Shown here in pieces: positions 17,408-26,064 of a stretch of DNA of 26,261 bases. The DNA is from Collinsella sp. Its GTDB lineage: Bacteria > Actinomycetota > Coriobacteriia > Coriobacteriales > Coriobacteriaceae. Under the pieces are notes generated by a model. It was not told the DNA's origin. It ran no database searches and was given only the letters and a program-made list of their open reading frames with translations. The translations under genes and the position numbers were made by a program. Every line of letters starts with the position of its first letter. The stretch's first letter is position 1. The stretch is taken from assembly GCA_019414565.1 (NCBI GenBank), contig DXLU01000034.1:1-26261 (forward strand), in the 5' to 3' direction.

Positions 17408-18799
17408 ATGACGGTGGATTTAAACAGGCTGATTCTGGGCAAGAGCTACAACTCTACCAAGGTCTTTCGTACGGCCCAGCATGTGGTCCAGGCCATCCTG
17501 CTCGGTGTTGTCGTTCCGCTGCTTATCCTGCTGCTCATCTGGGATCTAACCGATAATCCCAATCCCGTTCCGGCCGTTGTCGTCATTGCCGGCTTGGTCA
17601 TGCTGTGCTTCTTCTTCTCGTACGTCTTTGTCGTTCCCGACGATCTCACATCGAGCGCAACCGACCGTACGCTTGCCATCGCATCAAAAATATTCGCCTA
17701 CACGTCGCGCGGCCTTACGCCCGAGGCCGCCCTGGGCGCCTCTAAGATCATTCTGTCCGAAACTATCGCCTCTGCCATCTGTTTTACCGACGGCAAGCAG
17801 GTGCTGGCGAGCTGGGGCGAGGACTCGGCAAAATGCCCCGCGGGCACCCCGGTGGTGCTGCGGACTACGCTCAACGTGATCAACAGCGGTGAGCAAAGCG
17901 TGTTTTCGCGCGACGCCTCCAATGAGACGGGTGGCTACTTTCCGCGTCTGCGCGCCGGTATTGTCGCACCGCTTACCGTGCGCGGGCATTGCGTGGGCAC
18001 GCTCGAGCTGTATTATCCCCGTCTGAGCAGCATCGATATGCGCCAGACGGCGCTTGCCTCGGGCTTTGCCGACCTCATTTCCACGCAGCTTGCGAGCTTT
18101 GAGCTCGAGCGCCAGGACGAGCTCACGGCCCGCGTGGAGCTGCGCGCCTTGCAATCGCAGGTCGATCCTCATTTTCTGTTTAACACCATCAGCACCATCG
18201 TGTCGCTCGTTCGAACCGAGCCCGACAAGGCCAGGTCGCTGCTCATCGACTTTTCCAATTACTACCGTCAGACACTGTCCGATTCCGATACCCTCACAAC
18301 GCTCGAGCATGAGGTGGAACAGGGCACTCGTTACATCAATCTTATGCAGGCCCGGTATGGCGACGGCCGTCTGCGCGTTTCGGTCGACATCGACTTTGAG
18401 GTGCGCGACAGCCTGGTGCCGCCGTTTATCTTGCAGCCGCTGCTCGAAAACTGCATCAAGCATGCGCAGCGCGAGACCGAGCCGCTTTCTATTCGTGTTA
18501 GGGCTTTTGAGACCGATGACGGCTTGGAGATCATCGTCGAAGATGACGGTATCGGTATGAGCGAAGAGGTCTGCGCGCATCTGTTTGAGCAGCATCGCCG
18601 AGAGGAGCCCGAGAGCATTACCGCCGACGGCTCCATCAAGCGAGGTTGCGGTCTGGCGCTCTTCAACGTGCTTCAGCGCATCCATTTCTTTTACGGAGAA
18701 GATTCCGGCATGCGCGTGGAGTCCCAGGAGGACGTGGGAACGCAGGTTATCGTCGAGCTGAACGGCGAGCCGCATGAGCCGGCGCCGTTGACGGCGTAG
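17408..18799 (+). CDS. LytS-like sensor histidine kinase, pair 1
   Basis: This 463-residue membrane kinase has two hydrophobic segments (about 29-45 and 55-76) with a very short external loop. A GAF-like region follows (about 90-225), then a His_kinase/HATPase pair of the LytS/YehU type. The phospho-acceptor is H255 in QVDPHFLFNTIS, the N-box is LLENCIKHA (N348) and the G-box is DDGIGM (379-384). Lacking an extracellular sensor of useful size, it probably senses an internal signal through the GAF domain (inference). ATG 17408 lies directly after AAAAGGGG; GTG at 17414 would give a more normal spacing and is an alternative start. The cognate LytTR regulator follows after 35 bp. It is clearly paralogous to the kinase at 23323-24666 (shared ALASGFA and STQLA before the H-box). 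Confidence 0.93.
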   Translation: MTVDLNRLILGKSYNSTKVFRTAQHVVQAILLGVVVPLLILLLIWDLTDNPNPVPAVVVIAGLVMLCFFFSYVFVVPDDLTSSATDRTLAIASKIFAYTSRGLTPEAALGASKIILSETIASAICFTDGKQVLASWGEDSAKCPAGTPVVLRTTLNVINSGEQSVFSRDASNETGGYFPRLRAGIVAPLTVRGHCVGTLELYYPRLSSIDMRQTALASGFADLISTQLASFELERQDELTARVELRALQSQVDPHFLFNTISTIVSLVRTEPDKARSLLIDFSNYYRQTLSDSDTLTTLEHEVEQGTRYINLMQARYGDGRLRVSVDIDFEVRDSLVPPFILQPLLENCIKHAQRETEPLSIRVRAFETDDGLEIIVEDDGIGMSEEVCAHLFEQHRREEPESITADGSIKRGCGLALFNVLQRIHFFYGEDSGMRVESQEDVGTQVIVELNGEPHEPAPLTA

Positions 18800-18834
18800 C
18801 ACGCGAGTGTATTGAGGAGAGAGAGGAAGCGCAC

Positions 18835-19569
18835 ATGTCCGAGGGCTGGAACATCCTGGTGGTTGATGACGAGCCTCCCATCAGGGCTGAGCTACGCTAT
18901 CTATTGGAGAAGGACGCGCGCGTGGGGCATATTGCCGAGGCGGGCAATGTCACCGAGGCCGTGGAGTCGATTCTCTCGAGCAAGCCCGACGTGTTGTTTT
19001 TGGACATCACGATGCCCGGCCGCTCGGGAATTGAGCTTGCCGAGACGCTGCAGAACTTAAAGACGCCGCCGGTGGTTGTGTTTGTGACGGCGTTTGCCGA
19101 GTTCGCCGCCGATGCGTATAACCTCGATGCGGTCGACTATATCGTCAAGCCGGTCGAGGATGCACGCCTGTCAAAGGCACTCGACAAGATCGAGGCAGCC
19201 TTGGGTGCCCGTCGTGTTGTCCACGCTCCGCGCCAGCCTTTGCGTCTGACGGTGGATCGCGGGGGCAAAAAGGTGTTCATTCCCGCCGCAGACGTCTGCT
19301 ACTTTGAGGCGCGCGCCGATTTTTGCAACGCCATCTGCGCCGAGGGAACCTACCTGATCAATGAGTCGATCTCTTCGCTCGAGCGTCGCTTGGGCTCCGA
19401 GGGCTTTATTCGCGTTCATCGCAGCTATCTGGTCAATTTGGAAGACGTGCACAATGTTGAGATTGGTTCCACGGGGTTGATGGAGCTCAGGCTCGACCGC
19501 GTGAGCTCGACGGTGCCGGTGTCCCGTCGTCGTGCCGCCGAGGTCAAGTCGCACCTGGGGCTTGCGTAA
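18835..19569 (+). CDS. LytTR-family response regulator, pair 1
   Basis: This 244-residue regulator has a receiver domain (1 to about 120) with acidic pocket D11/D12, phospho-acceptor D57 (LFLDITMPG), T85 and K105. A LytTR DNA-binding domain follows (about 137-242), with FEARADFCNA and FIRVHRSYLVN typical of the family. LytTR proteins bind spaced direct repeats as dimers. GAGGAAG precedes the ATG. It forms a two-gene operon with the kinase just upstream. No convincing LytTR direct-repeat site was found nearby. Confidence 0.94.
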   Translation: MSEGWNILVVDDEPPIRAELRYLLEKDARVGHIAEAGNVTEAVESILSSKPDVLFLDITMPGRSGIELAETLQNLKTPPVVVFVTAFAEFAADAYNLDAVDYIVKPVEDARLSKALDKIEAALGARRVVHAPRQPLRLTVDRGGKKVFIPAADVCYFEARADFCNAICAEGTYLINESISSLERRLGSEGFIRVHRSYLVNLEDVHNVEIGSTGLMELRLDRVSSTVPVSRRRAAEVKSHLGLA

Positions 19570-19601
19570 GAGGCTTGCGTGTCGTCGTTTACCATCGCAG
19601 G

Positions 19602-19629
19602 TTTGGCATGGGCGCGCGGTGGGCATAAT
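19602..19629 (+). promoter_or_regulatory. Candidate promoter for the phospholipase C-like gene
   Basis: TTTGGC (19602-19607), a 16-nt spacer, and CATAAT (19624-19629), preceded by TGGG. The ATG lies 33 nt after the -10, a normal leader length. The -35 match is weak. Confidence 0.35.
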
Positions 19630-19661
19630 GGGTGGAATCGAATGAAATCGAAAGGATCATT

Positions 19662-20606
19662 ATGCCCGCGCTTATCACCCATCATCTGTTTGGCGAGGAA
19701 AGCATCGACCGTCTTCCGCAGGGCGTCATCACGTCCGATGAAGAGCGCATTGCCTTTATCTTGGGCAACCAAGGTCCCGACCCGTTTTTCTTTCACATTC
19801 TGACACCGCGTGTTTCCGACTGTACGCTGCTGGCGCAGGTCATGCATCGCTCGCGCATGTCTCGCCAGTTCGCGTGCCTGCGCGACGGCGTGTCGCATCT
19901 GCTGCCGCGCGACGCCAGCTTGGGTCGCGCCTTTGCGCTGGGCCTGCTGTCTCATTACGTGCTCGACCGCAACGCCCATCCCTTTGTCTATGAGCAGCAG
20001 TTTGGCATCGTGGAGTCCGATTCAGAGCTTGAGGATTCGAGCAGTCAGGTCCATGCCGTGATCGAGAGCGACCTGGATGTACTGATGCTGCAGCTTAAGC
20101 GCGATGGCGCTACGGTCGAGGATTATCCGCCGGCGGGCGAGATCGTTACCACCGATCGCATCAATCGCGTTGCCGGTGTGCTGATGAGCTATGTTGCCGG
20201 ACGCGTGTACGGCATTGACATTCCGGCGGGGGAGTACGGTGCTGCCGTTGCCAATATGCAGCGACTTTACCGCGCGATTGAGCCGGCCGGCTCCGTAAAG
20301 ACGCGCGCGATCTCGCTGGTTGAGGGCTTGGTGCACGATTATTCGCTGCTCGACGGCCTTGCGCACCGCGTGACGACCGAGCTGCCCGAGCGTACCGGCA
20401 ACCTGGGCCACTTGGCATGGAAGAACCCCTTTACCGATGAAGTCTCGACCGAGAGCTTCCCCGAGGTCTTTGACCGCGCGCTGCTCGATTACGAGTGCAC
20501 GGTTGCCCGCTTTATCGAGACCGGCGATATGGAAGCCGTGACCAACCATGTCAATTACAGCGGTCGCGTGCTCGGCGCCGACGAGGAGTTCGACCGCGAG
20601 GAGTAG
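19662..20606 (+). CDS. Zinc-dependent phospholipase C-like protein
   Basis: This 314-residue protein resembles the zinc-dependent phospholipase C / S1-P1 nuclease-like fold. Candidate metal ligands are H7 (THHLFG), D40 (GPDPFFF), H62, then H98, D102 and H106 in SHYVLDRNAHPF, and H131 with E135 (HAVIESD). No signal peptide is visible, so unlike secreted clostridial phospholipase C it should be cytoplasmic, and the substrate is unknown. ATG 19662 has GAAAGGA 7 nt upstream; a frame from 19632 would add ten residues and is less likely. It lies between signalling pair 1 and an MFS gene, with its own candidate promoter. Confidence 0.8.
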   Translation: MPALITHHLFGEESIDRLPQGVITSDEERIAFILGNQGPDPFFFHILTPRVSDCTLLAQVMHRSRMSRQFACLRDGVSHLLPRDASLGRAFALGLLSHYVLDRNAHPFVYEQQFGIVESDSELEDSSSQVHAVIESDLDVLMLQLKRDGATVEDYPPAGEIVTTDRINRVAGVLMSYVAGRVYGIDIPAGEYGAAVANMQRLYRAIEPAGSVKTRAISLVEGLVHDYSLLDGLAHRVTTELPERTGNLGHLAWKNPFTDEVSTESFPEVFDRALLDYECTVARFIETGDMEAVTNHVNYSGRVLGADEEFDREE

Positions 20607-20660
20607 GGCCCATGCGTGCCCCTTTGCCGAATCCTTACCGGCGCTTCTGGACAATTGGGG

Positions 20661-20666
20661 TACGAT
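20661..20666 (+). promoter_or_regulatory. Candidate -10 element for the MFS gene (GGGG-TACGAT)
   Basis: TACGAT preceded by TTGGGG, 42 nt upstream of the ATG at 20708. The same GGG-then-hexamer arrangement appears at 195, 19624 and 22060. No -35 is evident at the usual spacing. Confidence 0.3.
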
Positions 20667-20707
20667 GAACTAACTGCATATCGGGCGAATACGAAGGGTC
20701 CCTGTCC

Positions 20708-21967
20708 ATGAAATACACCAAGCTCGAGCGTAACTGGGTCATGTACGATGTGGGAAACTCAGCCCTCGTGCTGCTCAATACCTCGGTGGTGCCCATCTAC
20801 TTTAACGCCATCAATACCGGTGCTTCCTCGGCAGACCTGGTGGTCGCTTGGGGCAACGCTCAGACGATTGCCTCGCTGGTCATTGCCATGCTCATGCCCA
20901 TTCTGGGCGCGCTTGCCGATTACGCCGGCAACAAGATCAAGTTCTTCTTGGGCTTCTTCCTCACGGGCCTGGTTCTTTGCCTGGCGCAGGCTATCCCAAT
21001 GTCCGCCATGGCATTTTTGACCGTGTACGTGCTGTGCACCATCGGCCTTAACTCTTCTATGACGTTCTACGACGCTATGCTGCCTGACATTACCACCGAC
21101 GAGCGCATGGACGCCGTGTCCAGCTCGGGTTATGCCTGGGGCTACATCGGTTCCACCGTGCCGTTCATCATCTGCTTGGCGCTTATCATGGGTGGCCCCG
21201 CTCTTGGCGTCCCCACCATGCTGGCAACGCGTCTGTCGTTTATCATCACTGGTGCCTGGTGGCTCATCTTTACCCTGCCGCTCATTCGCACCTATAAGCA
21301 AAAGTACGGTCGCGAGCGCGGTCCCGAGGATACTATCGGCCACATCGTGGGCGATGTGTTCTCCGAGGTCGGACACACCATGCGCGAGATCGCCCACAAC
21401 AAGACCGTGCTGATCTACATGATCGCGTTTTTCTTCTACATCGACGGTGTGCACACGGTTATTTCCATGGCAACCAGCTACGGATCGGCTTTGGGCATCG
21501 ACTCGACCCAACTGGTGCTGGCTCTGCTCGTTACGCAGTTTGTGGCCTTCCCGTCCGCCATCATCTACGGCAAGCTCGCCGGCCGCGTGGGCACGCTCAA
21601 CATGATCTTGGTGGCAGTCGCCGCCTATATGGGCATCGTGCTCTTTGCCGCGTTTTTCTTAAAGACCGCCTTTGAGTTTTGGGTGCTTGCCATTTTGGTC
21701 GGCCTGTTCCAGGGCGGCGTGCAGGCGCTCAGCCGCAGCTACTTTGGCCGCATTATCCCCAAGGAAAAGTCCAACGAGTACTATGGCTTCTTTGACATCT
21801 TTGGTCGTTACGCAAGTGTTATGGGCACCTTCTTGGTGTCGGTCGTCACCTCGCTGACCGGCAACCCCTCGCTGGGCGTCCTGTCTATCGGCGTGCTGCT
21901 GGTGGTGGGCTTTGCGCTGCTGGTCCGTCTGTCCCGCATGTCTCAGACGGCAGAGCAGGCCGCATAG
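20708..21967 (+). CDS. UMF1/Atg22-type MFS transporter
   Basis: This 419-residue membrane protein has about 12 hydrophobic segments. The N terminus ERNWVMYDVGNSA and the early LGALADYAGNK loop are characteristic of the UMF1 (Atg22-like) branch of the major facilitator superfamily. LPDITTDERMDAVSSSGYAWGY in the middle of the N half and GGVQALSRSYFGRIIPKEKSNEYYGF in the C half are also typical of this branch (each given here as a location marker). Substrates of bacterial members are mostly unknown; the yeast relative exports amino acids from the vacuole. GAAGGG lies upstream of the ATG. It seems to be a single-gene unit. Confidence 0.88.
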   Translation: MKYTKLERNWVMYDVGNSALVLLNTSVVPIYFNAINTGASSADLVVAWGNAQTIASLVIAMLMPILGALADYAGNKIKFFLGFFLTGLVLCLAQAIPMSAMAFLTVYVLCTIGLNSSMTFYDAMLPDITTDERMDAVSSSGYAWGYIGSTVPFIICLALIMGGPALGVPTMLATRLSFIITGAWWLIFTLPLIRTYKQKYGRERGPEDTIGHIVGDVFSEVGHTMREIAHNKTVLIYMIAFFFYIDGVHTVISMATSYGSALGIDSTQLVLALLVTQFVAFPSAIIYGKLAGRVGTLNMILVAVAAYMGIVLFAAFFLKTAFEFWVLAILVGLFQGGVQALSRSYFGRIIPKEKSNEYYGFFDIFGRYASVMGTFLVSVVTSLTGNPSLGVLSIGVLLVVGFALLVRLSRMSQTAEQAA

Positions 21968-22059
21968 GAACCTGCCGGTAATTGCGTCCGCCGCGATACT
22001 CTTTTGGGGTTATCCGCAATAAACATTCTGACTTTCGAACAATGATTAGCCCAAGTGGG

Positions 22060-22065
22060 TATGAT
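22060..22065 (+). promoter_or_regulatory. Candidate -10 element for the glycosyltransferase-kinase operon (TGGG-TATGAT)
   Basis: TATGAT preceded by GTGGG, 74 nt upstream of the glycosyltransferase ATG. GAACAA lies 17 nt upstream as a poor -35. If real, the hairpin at 22083-22111 falls within the leader of this operon. Confidence 0.35.
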
Positions 22066-22082
22066 GGAGTCAGCTAGGTCGC

Positions 22083-22117
22083 GGGGCGTCGCCTGTGTTT
22101 GGCGGCGTCCCGTTTTT
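22083..22117 (+). terminator. Intrinsic terminator or leader attenuator before the glycosyltransferase
   Basis: GGGGCGTCGCC (22083-22093) pairs with GGCGGCGTCCC (22101-22111) over 11 bp with two G-T (G-U) pairs, and GTTTTTG follows. It may end the MFS transcript. Because a candidate -10 lies only about 20 nt upstream of it, it could also attenuate the downstream operon. Confidence 0.65.
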
Positions 22118-22138
22118 GTGTTGCAGGGAGGGTAAGGC

Positions 22139-23326
22139 ATGAACGCCACGGTCGTGATTCCAACGTATTGGGCGGGCGATGACGCTCGCGCAAACGCCCC
22201 TGGCACCTATGACCATTCGACACGACTCAACGCCGACAATCCCGAACTCGACCGCTGCCTGGCCTCGCTTGAGCAGGTGCGCGACATCCCGCGCATCATC
22301 CTTTTGGTGGTCTGTCCCGTTTCTGCCACAGCCGATGTGTCGCTGCGCGTGCACGAGATTGTCGACGCGCATCCCACGCTCAAGGTCACCGTTGTCACCA
22401 ACACCCAGGCCTCGCGCATCGCAGACCGGGTTGCTCAGATCGCGCCCAAGGGTTCGGGCGAGTGCGTGAGCCTGCGAGGTTACGGTGCCATCCGCAACAT
22501 GGGGCTGGCCTGCGCTGCGGTGCTGGGGCATGACGCGGTTATCTTTTTGGATGACGATGAGGCTGTCATCGACGCCGACTTTATGAAGCGCGCGACCTAT
22601 GCGTTGGGGCAGCAGACGCGTCAGGGCTTGCCGATCTTGGTCAAGAGCGGCTATTTCTACGATCGCGACGGCTCGCCGTTGGCTCCCACGGACAAGGCGG
22701 GCATCTGCCATCGTTGGTGGACCAAGCGCATCGAGTTCAACCGTTGGATGAAAAAGGCGCTCTCGGGCACCCGCATCTCGCGCTCCAACTACGTGTGCGG
22801 CGGCCTGATGGCCCTGCACGCCCGCGCCTTTACGCGTGTGGCCTTTGACCCGTTTATCACCCGCGGCGAGGACTTGGATTACCTCTTTAACATGCGCATG
22901 TTTGGCTACGACGTGTGGTTCGATAACGAGTGGACCGTGCGCCATCTGCCTCCGGAGTCCGAAAAGCGCTCACCGCGCTTTATGCAGGATGTATACCGTT
23001 GGTACTACGAACGGGCCAAGTTGACATTCGCCGCGCATCAAAAGGAGCTCATTCCCGTTACGGCGGCATCGCTCATGCCCTACCCGGGCCCGTGGATTTC
23101 GCGTGAGCTCGACGACCGCGTGCGCAAGACCGCTATGGTCCGCAGCGTGTTTACCCGCGAGCATGAGGGCTACCTGCGCATCTGGCGCCATGGTATCGAC
23201 GAGGCAAAGGCCTATGCACGCCAAAACGCTGCAAGCTACCTGCGTTTCCAGAGCTTTTGGCCCAAGATCATGGACGGGCTTTGGCGTGACGCACAACTGA
23301 TCAGTATCCTGGAGGGGGCCGAATGA
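22139..23326 (+). CDS. Glycosyltransferase family 2-like protein (GT-A fold)
   Basis: This 395-residue protein starts with a nucleotide-sugar binding strand, MNATVVIPTYW. The metal-binding acidic motif is D138-D139-D140-E (VIFLDDDE), with a later R242-GED (FITRGEDLDYLF) that may supply the catalytic base. No membrane segment is evident, so it is cytosolic or peripheral. The acceptor cannot be told. GGGAGGGTAAGG precedes the ATG. Its TGA overlaps the ATG of the next gene in ATGA, so it is translationally coupled to the sensor kinase, an unusual partner. That suggests signalling linked to cell-surface glycan synthesis (inference). Confidence 0.82.
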   Translation: MNATVVIPTYWAGDDARANAPGTYDHSTRLNADNPELDRCLASLEQVRDIPRIILLVVCPVSATADVSLRVHEIVDAHPTLKVTVVTNTQASRIADRVAQIAPKGSGECVSLRGYGAIRNMGLACAAVLGHDAVIFLDDDEAVIDADFMKRATYALGQQTRQGLPILVKSGYFYDRDGSPLAPTDKAGICHRWWTKRIEFNRWMKKALSGTRISRSNYVCGGLMALHARAFTRVAFDPFITRGEDLDYLFNMRMFGYDVWFDNEWTVRHLPPESEKRSPRFMQDVYRWYYERAKLTFAAHQKELIPVTAASLMPYPGPWISRELDDRVRKTAMVRSVFTREHEGYLRIWRHGIDEAKAYARQNAASYLRFQSFWPKIMDGLWRDAQLISILEGAE

Positions 23327-24666
23327 TCGACCGCCGCGCCCAGCGCGATAGTTCAATATCAATCTTTCGCATCATTGCCGTTGCCTGCGCCATTTGCGTG
23401 TTGGTGTACTTTATTTTTGCCTTGGCGACCGGAATCGAGCCGATTGCCACGGTGATTGCCTGCGCGCTGCTGTGCATCTTTCTGTGCATCTTTATCTTTT
23501 TGACGCTCAATCCCGATTCGGTGCGCTCCCAGTACACCGAGGAGACGCTCTCGGTGGCCTCGGCCATGCTCGAGGATATTAAGGGCGGTTTGACACAGGA
23601 GTCGGCGCGTTTGGTGTGCCAGCGCATTTTGCCCGAGACGCGCGCCATGACGGTGGCCATCACCGACGAGGACAACGTGCTTGCCTGCGCGGGCGAGTTT
23701 GAGGAAAAACTACTGCCAGATTCTCCCATCCACACGCTTGCCACACGCTACGTTATCGAACATGGCATCGTGCAGTCGTTCAACCGTATGGTGGATGTCG
23801 TGGGCTCGGACGGCTCACACAACCAAGTCCCCGCCGGCATTATCGCCCCCATCAAGGTGGGCGATCGTACCGTCGGCACGCTCAAGTTCTACTACAAGAC
23901 CCCGCACGCCGTCGACCGTACCCAGTACGCGCTTGCCTCGGGCTTTGCCGAGATCTTGTCCACGCAGCTCGCCATCCACGAGCTCGAGGTGCAAAAGGAA
24001 CTCACGGCGCGCGCCGAGGTGCGTGCGCTGCAGGCGCAGATTAACCCGCACTTCCTGTTCAACACGCTGAACACCATTGCATCGTTTACGCGCACCGACC
24101 CGCTGAGGGCCCGCGAACTGCTTCGTGAGTTCTCATCGTTCTATCGCGCCACGCTCGACAACTCGGGATCGCTTATTCCGGTCTCGCGCGAGGTCGCACA
24201 GACCAAGCGCTACCTTACCTTTGAGAAGGCCCGCTTTGGCGAGGACCGCGTGCTTGCGACGTTCGATGTGTCCGAGGATGTGGAAGATACGCTGGTGCCG
24301 GCGTTCGTGATCCAGCCGATTGTCGAGAACGCTGTGCGTCATGGTATGGGCGATGACGACGCCCTGAGGATCGACGTGACCGTTCACCAAGACGGCGAGG
24401 ATGCAATCTTGATTGCCGTGGCCGATAATGGCGTGGGCATGGATGAGGGTACCGCCGCCAGACTGTTTGACGAGCGCTCTGCCCGTCCCGACGCCAGCTC
24501 TCCCCAGGGTGGCGGCGCCGGTGTGGCCATGCACAATATTTCGGAGCGCATCCATCGCTTTTTTGGGCCGCACTCCTATACGCGTGTCGAATCGGCGCCG
24601 GGCAAGGGCACCAAAGTGCTTCTTCATCTTGATTTGTCAGAGAGCATCTTTGACATTCAAGAGTAA
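23323..24666 (+). CDS. LytS-like sensor histidine kinase, pair 2
   Basis: This 447-residue kinase has the same architecture as the one at 17408-18799: two membrane segments (about 15-35 and 41-62), a GAF-like region (about 75-215), then the LytS-type kinase core. The phospho-acceptor is H243 (QINPHFLFNTLN), the N-box IVENAVRHG (N336) and the G-box DNGVGM (368-373). The start overlaps the glycosyltransferase stop by 4 nt. The H-box here is the consensus QINPHFLFN, while the first kinase has QVDPHFLFN. Its regulator begins 72 bp downstream. The two kinases are similar along their whole cytoplasmic length, so they are paralogues from an older duplication. Confidence 0.94.
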   Translation: MIDRRAQRDSSISIFRIIAVACAICVLVYFIFALATGIEPIATVIACALLCIFLCIFIFLTLNPDSVRSQYTEETLSVASAMLEDIKGGLTQESARLVCQRILPETRAMTVAITDEDNVLACAGEFEEKLLPDSPIHTLATRYVIEHGIVQSFNRMVDVVGSDGSHNQVPAGIIAPIKVGDRTVGTLKFYYKTPHAVDRTQYALASGFAEILSTQLAIHELEVQKELTARAEVRALQAQINPHFLFNTLNTIASFTRTDPLRARELLREFSSFYRATLDNSGSLIPVSREVAQTKRYLTFEKARFGEDRVLATFDVSEDVEDTLVPAFVIQPIVENAVRHGMGDDDALRIDVTVHQDGEDAILIAVADNGVGMDEGTAARLFDERSARPDASSPQGGGAGVAMHNISERIHRFFGPHSYTRVESAPGKGTKVLLHLDLSESIFDIQE

Positions 24667-24738
24667 AATAAAAAGCTACGGGCTCAACGTCATGCGACGG
24701 ATGCCCGGCGTAGTTAGTTGACGAAAGGTTTTATCCCT

Positions 24739-25455
24739 ATGCTGCGTGCGATGATTGTGGATGATGAGGCGCCGGCTCGCTCGGAGCTTCGCTTCCTGCT
24801 CGAGCAAACGGGCAAGATCGGCACGATCACGGAGGCGTCGAGCGTCCGCTCCGCCATCGAGATGCTTATGGAAAGTCGCGTGGATGTCGTGTTTCTCGAT
24901 ATCTCGATGCCCGGTGCCTCGGGCCTGCAACTTGCCGAGGCGCTGCATAAGCTCAAAAATCCGCCGGCGATCGTGTTTGTGACTGCGTATAGCGACCATG
25001 CGGTCGAGGCATTCGACGTGGATGCCGTCGATTATCTGATGAAGCCGGTCGAGGAAGCTCGCTTGGATCGCGCGATCGAGAAGGTCATGCAACGCGCCAA
25101 GCCGGTTACGGACAGCAAGGTGACCATCGAGCGTATCCCGGTGGAAAAGGGCGGCCGCAAGGTGCTCATTCCCGTGGACGACATTCGCTTTATCATGGCC
25201 AAGGACGATTACTCCTGCATCTATACCGTCGATGATCGCTTTTTGTCGACGACCTCGCTGGCGCAGTTTGAGGCCAAGCTCTGCGACTTTGACTTCTTCC
25301 GTGTTCACCGCCGCTATATCGTCAACTTGGCGTGCGTTACGGACGTCGAGACGGTGCCCTCGGGCGCCATCCAGCTGGGCATTACGGGCGTCGACGAACG
25401 CGTGCCGGTTTCTCGCCGCCGCGTCGTGCCGCTCAAGAAGGCTCTGAGTCTCTAG
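24739..25455 (+). CDS. LytTR-family response regulator, pair 2
   Basis: This 238-residue regulator has a receiver domain with D8/D9, phospho-acceptor D54 (VFLDISMPG), T82 and K102. A LytTR DNA-binding domain (about 130-236) contains FFRVHRRYIVN and VPVSRRR. ATG 24739 is chosen because the protein then starts MLRAMIVDDE, directly with the first receiver strand; GAAAGG lies 10 nt upstream. A TTG at 24718 is possible but less likely. It is the partner of the kinase upstream and a paralogue of the regulator at 18835-19569. Confidence 0.94.
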   Translation: MLRAMIVDDEAPARSELRFLLEQTGKIGTITEASSVRSAIEMLMESRVDVVFLDISMPGASGLQLAEALHKLKNPPAIVFVTAYSDHAVEAFDVDAVDYLMKPVEEARLDRAIEKVMQRAKPVTDSKVTIERIPVEKGGRKVLIPVDDIRFIMAKDDYSCIYTVDDRFLSTTSLAQFEAKLCDFDFFRVHRRYIVNLACVTDVETVPSGAIQLGITGVDERVPVSRRRVVPLKKALSL

Positions 25456-25461
25456 CACACT

Positions 25462-25513
25462 GGCCCCGCAGCCCTGTAGACCCATCGTCTGCGGGGCCGT
25501 GGGGCCTTTTTTG
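25462..25513 (+). terminator. Terminator after signalling pair 2
   Basis: GGCCCCGCAG (25462-25471) pairs with CTGCGGGGCC (25489-25498). A second copy of the 3' arm, GTGGGGCC (25499-25506), directly precedes TTTTTT, so GGCCCC can pair with either. The U-adjacent pairing would be the terminating form. Confidence 0.75.
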
Positions 25514-25551
25514 TATGTATCTGCCGAATCGTTTTTTGCGGAAGGGATCCC

Positions 25552-26019
25552 ATGAACAGCGCAAGCGCCAAGCGTATCGACATCATCTCGGACACCCACG
25601 GCTATTTATCGCCTGCGCTCCTGGACGAGCTTGGGGGCGCAGACCTGATTATCCACGCCGGCGACCTTACGTCAGAGATGGACTACGAGCACCTATGCAC
25701 CATCGCCCCCGTGCGGGCCGTACTGGGCAACAACGATTACTACCGCGACTACGGCCCCGATGTAGACCGTCTTGCGCTCTTTACCTACGAAGGCCTCAAA
25801 TTCGCCGTAGCCCACTACCGCGAAGACCTTCCGGTGGGATCCGTAGACGTAGCCATCAACGGCCACACCCACGTAACCAAAGAAGCCCAAGTGGGCCGCT
25901 GCTTAGTCCTCAACCCGGGCAGCGCCAGCTACCCCAGAGGCACCCGAGGCCCCACCATGGCCAGAATGCTAGTAAAAGACGGCAAGATTATAAGCACCAA
26001 GTTTATTGACCTAGACTAA
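25552..26019 (+). CDS. YfcE/MJ0936-type metallophosphoesterase
   Basis: This 155-residue protein has the calcineurin-like phosphodiesterase motifs in order: D14-T-H16 (SDTHG), G37-D38 (AGDLT), G59-N60-N61-D62, H88, and G104-H105-T106-H107. These ligate two metal ions. Relatives hydrolyse model phosphodiesters and some cyclic nucleotides; the natural substrate is unclear. The motif with H88 reads AHYRE where GHG is usual in the family. GAAGGG precedes the ATG. It lies after a terminator and appears monocistronic. The gene is complete and of the usual family length. Confidence 0.9.
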   Translation: MNSASAKRIDIISDTHGYLSPALLDELGGADLIIHAGDLTSEMDYEHLCTIAPVRAVLGNNDYYRDYGPDVDRLALFTYEGLKFAVAHYREDLPVGSVDVAINGHTHVTKEAQVGRCLVLNPGSASYPRGTRGPTMARMLVKDGKIISTKFIDLD

Positions 26020-26023
26020 CCGC

Positions 26024-26064
26024 AACAAAAACGGGGGATGCAAGCCGCATCCCCCGTTTTTGTT
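26024..26064. terminator. Bidirectional terminator after the phosphoesterase
   Basis: A perfect 18-bp stem (26024-26041 with 26047-26064, AACAAAAACGGGGGATGC and complement) with a 5-nt loop has an A run on one side and a T run on the other, so it terminates in both directions. It suggests a convergent gene beyond the window or protection from antisense reading. Confidence 0.9.

Noticed and set aside
25332..26009. 225-codon frame overlapping the LytTR regulator and the phosphoesterase
   Set aside because: It spans a terminator and two well-supported genes in another frame and is Arg/Pro-rich, typical of an out-of-frame reading.
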